Shown here: positions 32,801 to 41,471 of the stretch, in pieces
How the letters are laid out: each line of letters begins with the position of its first letter
Numbering within the stretch: position 1 is the first letter of the stretch
Source of the DNA: Streptomyces sp. NBC_00663
Lineage (GTDB): Bacteria; Actinomycetota; Actinomycetes; Streptomycetales; Streptomycetaceae
NCBI RefSeq assembly: GCF_036226885.1
Contig: NZ_CP109027.1
Coordinates: 3,286,001-3,350,000 of the forward strand
Direction: 5' to 3'
DNA: 64,000 bases
Translations under genes and position numbers: made by a program
The notes under the pieces: model-generated
Told to the model about the DNA's origin: nothing
The model's database searches: none
What the model saw: the letters and a program-made list of their open reading frames with translations, nothing else

Positions 32801-35800
32801 TCACTCCACCACCTGGCGTCCCTCGGGTCGGGCGCTGCACGACGCCTGGAAGGCGCAGTGGGTGCAGTGCTGGCCGGTGGTCGGGGTGAACCGCTCGTCG
32901 AGGACCTTGCCGGCGGCCGTGGCGAGCAGGTCGCCGACCCACTCCCCTTCCAGCGGTTCCTGTGCCTGCACCTTGGGCAGGGTCTCGCCGCCGTCCCGCT
33001 TGGCGGCGCCCTGGCGCAGCTGGACGAGTTCGGCGCCGCCCGGCTCGGGGCGTACGCCGTCGAAGGCCTCGTCGACGGCGCCCTCGCGGACGGCGAGCTG
33101 GTAGACGGCGAGCTGTGGGTGGTGCTCCACTTCGCGCGCGGTCGGTGCCTGTTTGCCGGTCTTGAAGTCGACGACGTAGGCGCGGCCCTCGCCGTCCGCC
33201 TCGACGCGGTCCATCTGGCCGCGGATGCGCACCTCGTAGTCGCCTGCTTCGAGGGTGACGTCGAAGTCGTGCTCGCTGGCGACCGGGGTGCGGCCGGTGC
33301 GGTCCATGACGTGCCACTTCAGGAAGCGTTCGAGCGCCACGCGCGCGTTCTCCTTCTCCTGTGCCGACTTCCACGGCGCGTCGAAGGCGAGGGCGTTCCA
33401 CACGGAGTCGAGGCGCTCCATGAGGACGGCGAGGTCGGCCGGGGTGTGTCCGGAGGCGACCTCGTCGGCGAGGACGTGCACGACGTTGCCGAAGCCCTGG
33501 GCGACCGTCGCGGGCGCGTCGGCCTTCACCTCGCGGCCCAGGAACCACTGGAGGGCGCAGGTGTTGGCGAGCTGGTCGAGGGCGCTGCCGGAGAGCACGA
33601 CGGGCTGGTCGCGGTCGCGCAGCGGCACCTTGGACTCGGTCGGCTCGAACATGCCCCACCAGCGGTAGGGGTGGGCGGAGGGGACGAGTGGGCGGCCGTC
33701 CTCGTCGGTGAGGGCGGCGAGCCGGGCCAGACGGCGGGCGGCGGCCTCCCTCAGGCCGTCCGACACGCGCGGGTCGACGCTCGTGGCGCGGAGTTCGGCG
33801 ACGAGCGCGGCGACGGACAGGGGGCGGCGCGGGCGGCCGGTGACGTCCTTGGGCTCGACGCCGAGCTCGGTCAGGAAGCGTGAGGGCTGGTCGCCGTCGT
33901 CGGCCGGGGCCTTCACCGCCGTGACGACGAGGCGCTCACGCGCGCGTGTGGCGGCGACGTAGAACAGGCGGCGTTCCTCGGCCAGCAGCGCCCCGGAGGT
34001 GAGCGGTTCGGCGAGGCCGTCGCGGCCGATGCGGTCGGCCTCCAGGAGGGAGCCGCGGCGGCGCAGGTCGGGCCACAGGCCCTCCTGGACGCCGGCGACG
34101 ACGACCAGACGCCACTCCAGGCCCTTGGAGCGGTGCGCGGTCATCAGACGGACGGCGTCGGGGCGTACGGCACGCCGCGTGAGGGTGTCGGCGGCGATGT
34201 CCTCGGCGTCGATCTCCTCCAGGAAGTTGAGGGCGCCCCGGCCACCGCTGCGCTCTTCCGCGCGGGCGGCGGTGGCGAACAGCGCGCACACGGCGTCCAG
34301 GTCGCGGTCGGCGTTGCGGCCGGCCGCGCCGCCGCGCCGGGCGGCCCGTTCGAGGCGGCCGGGCCACGGTGTGCCGTTCCACAGGTCCCACAGCGCCTCC
34401 TCGGCGCTGCCGCCGCCCGCGAGGCGCGCGCGGGCCTTGCGCAGCAGCGCGCCCAGGCGTTGGGCGCCTCGCGCGTACGCGGGGTCGTGCACGGCCAGCC
34501 GCTCGGGCTCCGCGAGCGCCCGCGCGAGCAGCTCGTCCGAGGGCGGCGGCAGGGCGTTGCCCGCGGCCCGCTCCTCGTCGCGCAGGGCACGGCCGAGACG
34601 ACGCAGGTCCGCGGCGTCCATGCCGGCGAGGGGGGAGGTGAGGAGGGTCAGGGCGGTCTCGGTGTCGAGCCAGCAGGGGTCGGGGGTCGGGATGTGTGCT
34701 TCTTCAGAGGCGGCCCCCGCTTCAGAGGCGGCGCCCGCGCCCTCCTCCCCGCTCCCCGCCGAGGCCTCCGCCGTCGCCACCGCCCGCAGTGCGGTCAGCA
34801 GGGGGGCCACCGCCGGTTCGTGCCGCAGCGGCAGGTCGTCGCCGTCGATGTCCAGGGGTACGCCCGCAGACGAGAGCGCCCGGCGCACCGTGGGGATGGT
34901 GCGCGACCCGGCGCGCACCAGGACGGCCATCTCGCCCCAGGGCACGCCGTCCTCCAGGTGGGCCCGGCGCAGGATGTCGGCGACGTTGTCCAGTTCCGTA
35001 CCGGGCGTCGGGTACGTGAAGACGTCGACGCGTCCGCCTTCCCTGACCGGTGTGAGTTCGCGGTGGGCGCGGACCTTCTCCGCGGGCAGCCGGGTCAGCG
35101 GCATGCGCTGGGTGAGCAGCCGGGTCGCGGTCAGCAGTCCGGCGCCGGAGCGGCGGGAGGTGCGCAGGACCTCGACGGGCGCCGGGCGGCCGTCCGCGCG
35201 GGGGAAGTCCTGCGGGAAGTCCAGGATGCCGTTCACGTCGGCGCCCCGGAAGGTGTAGATCGACTGGTCGGGGTCGCCGAACGCGACGAGGGTGCGTCCG
35301 CCGCCGGCGAGGGCGTGCAGGAGTCTCACCTGGGCCGGGTCGGTGTCCTGGTACTCGTCGACGTAGACGGCGTCGTACTGCGCGGCGAGCCGCCCGGCGG
35401 TATCCGGGCTGTGGGCGAGGAGCACCGCGCGGTGCACGAGCTCGGCGTAGTCGAGGACGCCCTGAAGGTCGAGGACGTCGAGGTACTCGGCGAGGAAGGC
35501 CGCGGCGGCACGCCAGTCGGGGCGGCCGATCCGGCGGGCGAAGGCGTCCAGGGCGCCCGGGTCCAGGCCCAGTTCGCGGCTGCGGGCGAGCACCGCGCGG
35601 ACCTCGTCGGCGAAGCCTCGGGTGGTCAGACAGGCCCGCAGTTCGTCCGGCCAGCGCACGTGCGCGAGGCCGAGCCGCTCCAGGTCGGGCTGGCCCGCCA
35701 GCAGTTCGCGGACGGTGACGTCCTGCTCGGGGCCGGACAGCAGTCGTAGCGGCTCCACGAACAGGTCGCTGTCCTGGTGGGCGCGGACCAGGGCGTAGCA

Positions 35801-36157
35801 GAACGAGTGGAAGGTGGTCGCCTGCGGTGCCCGACCGGCTCCTGTGCGCAGGGCCATGCGGTCACGCAGTTCCACGGCCGCCTTGCGGCTGAACGTCAGC
35901 ACGAGTACGCGCGCGGGGTCGCCGCCACGGGCGATTCGCGCGGCCACGGACTCGACGAGGGTGGTGGTCTTGCCGGTGCCCGGACCTGCGAGGACGAGCA
36001 ACGGGCCGCCCTTGTGCTCAACCACGGAGCGCTGTGCGGCGTCCAGAGGAGGGGGATCCAGTCGGGCCGGCGGGGTACGGACCAGTCGGTAAGCGCCACG
36101 GTTCCCCTGGCGCACCTGGGGGTGCGCCAGGCGCCTGGTGGAGGAAGAGGAGCTCAC
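32801..36157 (-). CDS. adnA: AdnA helicase-nuclease subunit (Fe-S nuclease)
   Basis: 1118-residue partner of AdnB with the same build. Walker A is AGPGTGKTT (57-65), motif II is VYVDEYQDTD, motif III GDPDQSIYTF and the helicase ends near MTAHRSKGLEW. In the C-terminal nuclease, a lone cysteine (ANTCALQW) before the active site RGQMDRVE / VVDFKTGK and a later CTHCAFQASC triplet form the four ligands of an iron-sulfur cluster, as in mycobacterial AdnA. Both motors keep intact ATPase motifs. It is upstream of adnB (120-base gap). The start is a GTG with AGGA about 13 bases upstream. Confidence 0.87.
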   Translation of the reverse strand: MSSSSSTRRLAHPQVRQGNRGAYRLVRTPPARLDPPPLDAAQRSVVEHKGGPLLVLAGPGTGKTTTLVESVAARIARGGDPARVLVLTFSRKAAVELRDRMALRTGAGRAPQATTFHSFCYALVRAHQDSDLFVEPLRLLSGPEQDVTVRELLAGQPDLERLGLAHVRWPDELRACLTTRGFADEVRAVLARSRELGLDPGALDAFARRIGRPDWRAAAAFLAEYLDVLDLQGVLDYAELVHRAVLLAHSPDTAGRLAAQYDAVYVDEYQDTDPAQVRLLHALAGGGRTLVAFGDPDQSIYTFRGADVNGILDFPQDFPRADGRPAPVEVLRTSRRSGAGLLTATRLLTQRMPLTRLPAEKVRAHRELTPVREGGRVDVFTYPTPGTELDNVADILRRAHLEDGVPWGEMAVLVRAGSRTIPTVRRALSSAGVPLDIDGDDLPLRHEPAVAPLLTALRAVATAEASAGSGEEGAGAASEAGAASEEAHIPTPDPCWLDTETALTLLTSPLAGMDAADLRRLGRALRDEERAAGNALPPPSDELLARALAEPERLAVHDPAYARGAQRLGALLRKARARLAGGGSAEEALWDLWNGTPWPGRLERAARRGGAAGRNADRDLDAVCALFATAARAEERSGGRGALNFLEEIDAEDIAADTLTRRAVRPDAVRLMTAHRSKGLEWRLVVVAGVQEGLWPDLRRRGSLLEADRIGRDGLAEPLTSGALLAEERRLFYVAATRARERLVVTAVKAPADDGDQPSRFLTELGVEPKDVTGRPRRPLSVAALVAELRATSVDPRVSDGLREAAARRLARLAALTDEDGRPLVPSAHPYRWWGMFEPTESKVPLRDRDQPVVLSGSALDQLANTCALQWFLGREVKADAPATVAQGFGNVVHVLADEVASGHTPADLAVLMERLDSVWNALAFDAPWKSAQEKENARVALERFLKWHVMDRTGRTPVASEHDFDVTLEAGDYEVRIRGQMDRVEADGEGRAYVVDFKTGKQAPTAREVEHHPQLAVYQLAVREGAVDEAFDGVRPEPGGAELVQLRQGAAKRDGGETLPKVQAQEPLEGEWVGDLLATAAGKVLDERFTPTTGQHCTHCAFQASCSARPEGRQVVE

Positions 36158-36423
36158 GTGGTTCGCCGGTCCTGGTGGGTGTGCTGGTTGGCTGTCCGCC
36201 GTACGTGCAGGGCGGTGATCGCGGGGTGAGGGGGGCGTGTGCAGCCGACGCTACGCCGACGAACGGATCGGAAGCAGGGCTTCCGCTTCTTCCCTCGGAG
36301 CACGCGCGGCACTCGCGACACGTACGTCCCCTGCCCCTCGAACGTACGCCATGCCACGGACGTGCCCCTGTTCCCCCGTACGGATCACAGGCTCCCCCAG
36401 GGCCCGTCCGATGGCGGAAGCTG

Positions 36424-36801
36424 TCAGGTGTGACCCTCCGCGCGTTCGCCGCCGTCCCACCGCGCCCGTTTCATGTCCAGGCGCGGGATGTGGCCCTCGG
36501 CGGCTCTGCTCGCCGTCTTCAGGGGCGTGCCCTCGGTCCGGTAGTGATCGAGGGCCCGCAGTTCGTGGCCCGGCAGCAGCACGCCGTCCGAGCGGACCAC
36601 ACGCCACCACGGGACGGCGCCTCCGTAGAGCGCCATGACCCGGCCGACCTGACGCGGGCCGCCCTCCTCCAACCACTCGGCCACGTCGCCGTACGTCATG
36701 ACGCGCCCGGGCGGGATGAGATCGGCCACCTCAAGGACGCGCTCGGCGTACTCCGGGAGGGCGTCCGGCGGGACGTCCCGCGCAAGGCTCTCGTCGCTCA
36801 T
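36424..36801 (-). CDS. Alkyltransferase-like protein (ATL)
   Basis: 125-residue MGMT-like protein. It has the DNA-binding fold of O6-alkylguanine alkyltransferase (IPPGRVMTYGDVA, GGPRQVGRVMA), but the catalytic PCHR motif reads PWWR (residues 64-67). Tryptophan in place of cysteine is the signature of ATL proteins. These bind O6-alkylguanine without repairing it and hand the lesion to nucleotide excision repair. ATG at 36801 follows AGGATGGGG. It sits upstream of adnAB, same strand, 266 bases away, and divergent from the membrane protein at 36988. The 266-base gap before adnA shows nothing else distinct. Confidence 0.87.
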   Translation of the reverse strand: MSDESLARDVPPDALPEYAERVLEVADLIPPGRVMTYGDVAEWLEEGGPRQVGRVMALYGGAVPWWRVVRSDGVLLPGHELRALDHYRTEGTPLKTASRAAEGHIPRLDMKRARWDGGERAEGHT

Positions 36802-36987
36802 CCGCCCCATCCTGCCCCACCCCACCGACAACGTGACGCGCTGGCCACCACGGGAATCCCTCGCCCTGGAGCGGCGCTTCCGGCAGACTGTGCGCCCCCG
36901 CATGTGCACCCTGACACCCCCGTGTGTCAGCGGAGCATGCCACCATCGTGCGGGCGGTGACCGGTGATACGAGATCAAGAAGAGACG

Positions 36988-39702
36988 ATGAAGCAACAGG
37001 GCGTGCACCCGGAGGGCGCGGAGAGCACCTCTGACGCTTCGTCGCGCCCCGGCGCCGACGACGCGGCCGACACCTCCGCGACCAGCGCCGATTTCGACGA
37101 GGAGACACACGCCGAAGAGGTCGAGGGCGACGAACCCCTCCTCCCCGCGCGCGTGCACCGTCCCTCGGACCTCATGCGGCTCCTGGTGGGCGTTCTCGCG
37201 GTCGCCGTGCTGCTGGCGATCGCCGCCTTCGCGCACGGCACGACCTCGGGCCTCGAACAGGACATCAACAAGGGCACCGGACAGGCGCCCGACCTGCTCA
37301 TCAAGATCGCGGGCCTGGCCTCCAGCATCGCGATCCTGCTGGTGCCGGTCGCCTTCGCGATCGAGCGGCTGATCAAACGCGACGGGCTGCGCATCGCCGA
37401 CGGCGTGCTCGCGGCGGTCCTCGCCCACGGGGTGACCCTGGCCACCGACCTCTGGGTCGCCAAGGCCGCTCCAGACTCGATCCAGGAAGCGCTGACCCAG
37501 CCCTCCCCGGGCGACATCCACGCCCTGACCGACCCGGTGCACGGCTATCTCGCACCGGTCATCGCGTACATGACGGCGGTCGGCATGTCCCGGCGGCCGC
37601 GCTGGCGCGCGGTGCTCTGGATCGTGCTGATGCTCGACGCCTTCTCGATGCTCGTCACGGGCTACACGACACCGTTCTCGATCATCCTGACGGTGCTCAT
37701 CGGCTGGACCGTGGCCTACGGCACCCTGTACGCGGTCGGCTCGCCCAACGTCCGGCCCACCGGGCGCACGCTGATGGCGGGCCTGCGGCACGTCGGCTTC
37801 CACCCGGTGAGCGCGGCCCGCGAGGAGGCCGTGGAGACGCCGGAGACCGGAGACCGCGGCCGGCGCTACTTCGTCACCCTGGAGGACGGCCCGCCGCTCG
37901 ACGTGACGGTCGTCGACCGGGAGCAGCAGGCGCAGGGCTTCTTCTACCGCGCGTGGAGGAATCTGACCCTGCGCGGCTTCGCCACCCGCAGCAGCCTGCC
38001 GTCCCTGCGCCAAGCCCTGGAGCAGGAGGCCCTGCTGGCCTACGCCGCCATCGCGGCCGGCGCCAACGCGCCCAAGCTGATCGCGACCTCCGAGCTCGGC
38101 CCCGACGCCGTGATGCTCGTCTACGAGCACACCGGCGGGCGCACCCTGGACTCGCTGGCGGACGAGGAGATCACCGACGACCTGCTGCGCGACACCTGGC
38201 ACCAGGTGCGGGCCCTGCAGTCCCGGCGCATCGCGCACCGGCGCCTCGTGGGCGACGCGATTCTGGTGGATCGTTCCGGCACCGTGATCCTCACCGACCT
38301 GCGCGTCGGCGAGATCGCGGCCGGCGACCTGCTGCTGCGCATGGACATCTCCCAACTGCTGGTGACGCTCGGGCTGCGCGTGGGCGCCGACCGCGCGGTG
38401 GCGGCCGCGGTGAACGTGCTCGGTCCCGACGCCGTCGCCGACTGTCTGCCGATGCTCCAGCCCATCGCCCTGAGCCGCTCCACGCGCGCGACGCTGCGCA
38501 CACTGGCCCGGGAACGCGCCCAGCGCGAGCGCGACGCGATCCTGGAGGCCTCCCGACAGGCCAAGCAGGCCAGGCTAGAAGAGGCCCACGAGGACGCCAA
38601 GCCGGTGCTCGACAAGCCCGACAAGAAGGCCGTACGCGCGGAGGCGCGGGCCGAGAAGCGGGCCATCGACGAGGCACTGGACGAGGCGCGCGAGGACGAT
38701 CTGCTCACGCTCATCCGCCATGAGGTGCTGCTGATCAGGCCCCAGGCGCCCGTCGAGCCGGCCCGTCTGGAGCGGGTGCGGCCGCGCACGCTCATCAGTG
38801 TCATCGCCGGTGCCATCGGCGCGTACTTCCTGCTGACGCAGCTCACCCACATCGAGTTCGGCCCGCTCATCCAGAACGCCGAGTGGGGCTGGGTCGCGGC
38901 GGCCGTGCTGTTCTCGGCGGCGAGCTACTTCGCGGCGGCGATGTCGCTGCTGGGGTTCGTGCCCGAGCGGGTGCCCTTCATGCGGACCGTGGGGGCGCAG
39001 GTCGCCGGGTCCTTCGTGAAGATCGTCGCCCCGGCCGCGGTGGGCGGCGTCGCCCTCAACACGCGCTTCCTGCAACGCCAGGGGGTGCGGCCCGGGCTCG
39101 CGGTGGCCAGTGTCGGCGCCTCGCAGCTGTTCGGGCTCGGCTGCCACATCCTCATGCTGCTCTCCTTCGGCTATCTGACCGGTACCGAGAAGACGCCGTC
39201 GCTGTCGCCCTCCCGGACGGTCATCGCGGGTCTGCTCACGGTGGCGGTGCTCGTGCTGGTCGTCACCTCCGTGCCGTTCCTGCGGAAGTTCGTGGTCACG
39301 CGCGTGCGTTCGCTCTTCGCGGGTGTCGTGCCGCGCATGCTCGACGTACTCCAGCGGCCGCAGAAGCTCCTCACCGGCATCGGCGGCATGCTCCTGCTGA
39401 CCGCCTGCTTCGTGATGTGCCTGGACGCCTCGATCCGGGCCTTCGGCACCGAGGGTTCCTCGATCAGCATCGCCAGCGTCGCCGTCGTCTTCCTCGCCGG
39501 CAACGCGCTCGGTTCGGCGGCTCCGACACCGGGCGGTGTGGGCGCCGTGGAGGCGACCCTGACGGTCGGTCTGATCGCCGTGGGCCTGCCCAGCGAGGTC
39601 GCCGCGCCCGCCGTCCTCCTGTACCGGCTGCTGACCCTGTGGCTGCCGGTGCTGCCGGGCTGGCTGGCCTTCAACCACCTGTCCCGCAAGGGAGCGCTGT
39701 AG
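36988..39702 (+). CDS. Large membrane protein: kinase-like domain fused to LPG-synthase-type flippase domain
   Basis: 904 residues in four parts. An acidic disordered N-terminus (1-55) leads to about five membrane segments (~58-240). A cytoplasmic kinase-like region follows (~270-520), with a His-Arg segment IAHRRLVGDAILVD and TDLRVGE where HRD and DFG motifs would stand; it looks degenerate. A charged coiled coil (~525-590, Glu/Arg/Ala-rich) comes next. The last ~300 residues are a lysylphosphatidylglycerol-synthase-type transmembrane domain (UPF0104/TIGR00374-like; SFVKIVAPAAVGGVALNTRF, PTPGGVGAVEA). Proteins with this domain move or make membrane lipids. ATG at 36988 is preceded by AGAGACG. 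Substrate unknown. Confidence 0.75.
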   Translation: MKQQGVHPEGAESTSDASSRPGADDAADTSATSADFDEETHAEEVEGDEPLLPARVHRPSDLMRLLVGVLAVAVLLAIAAFAHGTTSGLEQDINKGTGQAPDLLIKIAGLASSIAILLVPVAFAIERLIKRDGLRIADGVLAAVLAHGVTLATDLWVAKAAPDSIQEALTQPSPGDIHALTDPVHGYLAPVIAYMTAVGMSRRPRWRAVLWIVLMLDAFSMLVTGYTTPFSIILTVLIGWTVAYGTLYAVGSPNVRPTGRTLMAGLRHVGFHPVSAAREEAVETPETGDRGRRYFVTLEDGPPLDVTVVDREQQAQGFFYRAWRNLTLRGFATRSSLPSLRQALEQEALLAYAAIAAGANAPKLIATSELGPDAVMLVYEHTGGRTLDSLADEEITDDLLRDTWHQVRALQSRRIAHRRLVGDAILVDRSGTVILTDLRVGEIAAGDLLLRMDISQLLVTLGLRVGADRAVAAAVNVLGPDAVADCLPMLQPIALSRSTRATLRTLARERAQRERDAILEASRQAKQARLEEAHEDAKPVLDKPDKKAVRAEARAEKRAIDEALDEAREDDLLTLIRHEVLLIRPQAPVEPARLERVRPRTLISVIAGAIGAYFLLTQLTHIEFGPLIQNAEWGWVAAAVLFSAASYFAAAMSLLGFVPERVPFMRTVGAQVAGSFVKIVAPAAVGGVALNTRFLQRQGVRPGLAVASVGASQLFGLGCHILMLLSFGYLTGTEKTPSLSPSRTVIAGLLTVAVLVLVVTSVPFLRKFVVTRVRSLFAGVVPRMLDVLQRPQKLLTGIGGMLLLTACFVMCLDASIRAFGTEGSSISIASVAVVFLAGNALGSAAPTPGGVGAVEATLTVGLIAVGLPSEVAAPAVLLYRLLTLWLPVLPGWLAFNHLSRKGAL

Positions 39703-39796
39703 GCGCCACCCCGAGTCCCGTACGAGGGGCACGCGCGCGTACCTCGTACGGCCCGTGCCCCGAGCGGGCCGTCCTGCCCGCCCGCAGGATGGGACC

Positions 39797-41341
39797 ATGC
39801 CGAACCCTCCCCGTCTGCGGGCCGCTGCCCTGACCGCCTCCGCCGTCCTGCTGTCCAGCGTGCTGGCGGGCTGCGGCGACGACGCCAAGGATCAGGATCT
39901 GACGGCCCAGAAGCTGAGCTGGAAGGACTGCCAGGCCCCGTCCACGGCGGAGGGCGGCGGTGACGCCCCGTCGCCTCTGCCCGACGGCGACGAGTGGCAG
40001 TGCGCCACCCTCAAGGCGCCCCGCGACTGGGACGAACCCAAAGGCGACACGATCGAGCTGGCGCTGATCCGAGCGCGGGCGAGCGGCGACGAGAGCAAGC
40101 GGATCGGCTCCCTGATCTTCAACTTCGGCGGCCCCGGCGGCTCGGGCGTCACCACCCTGCCCGCCTTCGGCGAGGACTACGCGAAACTGCGCACCCGCTA
40201 CGACCTGGTGAGCTTCGACCCGCGCGGAGTGGGCCGCAGCGCCCCCGTGGAATGCCTCGACGACCTCCAGCTCGACGCGTACTTCCAGCAGGACGCCACC
40301 CCCGACGACGCGACCGAGCGCACCAAGCTCCTGGACAACACCAAGGAGTTCAACGCGGCCTGCGAGGACAACTCCAAGAAGGTGCTCCCTCATGTGCGCA
40401 CCACCGACGCGGCCCGCGACATGGACCTGATGCGCCAGGTCCTCGGCGACGACCGGCTGCACTACTTCGGCATCTCGTACGGCACCGAACTCGGCGGCGT
40501 GTACGCCCACTTGTTCCCCAAGCGGGTGGGCCGGGCCGTGTTCGACGCCGTGGTCGACCCGACCGAGGACTCCGAGCAGGGCTCGCTCGGCCAGACCAAG
40601 GGCTTCCAGCTCGCCCTCGACAACTTCGCCGAGGACTGTGTGTCGAAGACCGAGGACTGCCCGATCGGCGACACCGCACAGGACGTCAAGGACCGGATCG
40701 CCAAACTCCTGAAGGACCTCGACCGAACGCCGATCCCCGGCGTCGGGCTGCGCAAGCTGACCCAGACCGCGGCGACCAGCGGCATCGCCCAGTCGCTGTA
40801 CTCGCAGGACTTCTGGGAGTACCTGACAGAGGGCCTGGACCAGGCGTACGCCGGGGACGGCAGGGTCCTGATGCTGCTGGCCGACTCCATGAACGGGCGC
40901 AACGAGGACGGCACGTACAGCAATCTCACCGCGGCGAACATCGCCATCAACTGCGCGGACGACAAGGCCCGGTACACCGAGGACTTTGTCGAGCAGAAGC
41001 TCGCCGAGTTCCGGTCCGCCTCCCCGGTCTTCGGCGACTATCTGGCCTGGGGAATGGTCAGCTGCACCGACTGGGCCGTGTCCGGCGCCGCCGAGCACCC
41101 CGACGTGAGCGCGGCCGGCTCGGCGCCGATCCTCGTCGTCGGCAACACCGGAGATCCGGCCACGCCGTACGAGGGGGCGCGGAGGATGGTGGACGCGCTG
41201 GGCGAGGGCGTCGGCGTCGAGCTGACGTACAAGGGCCAGGGACACGGCGCCTACGACAGCAAGAACAGGTGTGTGCAGACAGCGGTGAACGGCTATCTGC
41301 TGGACGGCAGGGTGCCGGCGGCAGGGACCGTGTGCTCCTGA
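39797..41341 (+). CDS. TAP-like secreted alpha/beta-hydrolase lipoprotein (peptidase), copy 1
   Basis: 514-residue lipoprotein of the tripeptidyl-aminopeptidase (SlpD/SlpE-like) alpha/beta hydrolase family. The signal peptide ends in LAGC; the oxyanion segment is NFGGPGGSGV; the nucleophile is in GISYGTELGG; the C-terminal TAP-like domain supplies Asp (GNTGDPATPYEGA) and His (GQGHGAYD). It probably trims N-terminal peptides from proteins outside the cell. ATG at 39797 follows AGGATGGG. Tandem paralogue of the next gene, 130 bases apart. Confidence 0.87.
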   Translation: MPNPPRLRAAALTASAVLLSSVLAGCGDDAKDQDLTAQKLSWKDCQAPSTAEGGGDAPSPLPDGDEWQCATLKAPRDWDEPKGDTIELALIRARASGDESKRIGSLIFNFGGPGGSGVTTLPAFGEDYAKLRTRYDLVSFDPRGVGRSAPVECLDDLQLDAYFQQDATPDDATERTKLLDNTKEFNAACEDNSKKVLPHVRTTDAARDMDLMRQVLGDDRLHYFGISYGTELGGVYAHLFPKRVGRAVFDAVVDPTEDSEQGSLGQTKGFQLALDNFAEDCVSKTEDCPIGDTAQDVKDRIAKLLKDLDRTPIPGVGLRKLTQTAATSGIAQSLYSQDFWEYLTEGLDQAYAGDGRVLMLLADSMNGRNEDGTYSNLTAANIAINCADDKARYTEDFVEQKLAEFRSASPVFGDYLAWGMVSCTDWAVSGAAEHPDVSAAGSAPILVVGNTGDPATPYEGARRMVDALGEGVGVELTYKGQGHGAYDSKNRCVQTAVNGYLLDGRVPAAGTVCS

Positions 41342-41471
41342 CCCTCCCGCATCAATAAAAGCGCAGGTCAGAACGTTATCCACAGGCCTCAGCGGTCGTC
41401 GTGTGATCCGCCTACCATGGCATGACCGCCATCCGCGGCACGATGCGGACGGCCTGCGAGGGGGGACTGCG

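Noticed and set aside
36844..36871. GGAAT-N18-G(C)T near the ATL/membrane-protein promoter region as a sigma-R site
   Set aside because: The downstream triplet is GCT rather than GTT, so the consensus fails.
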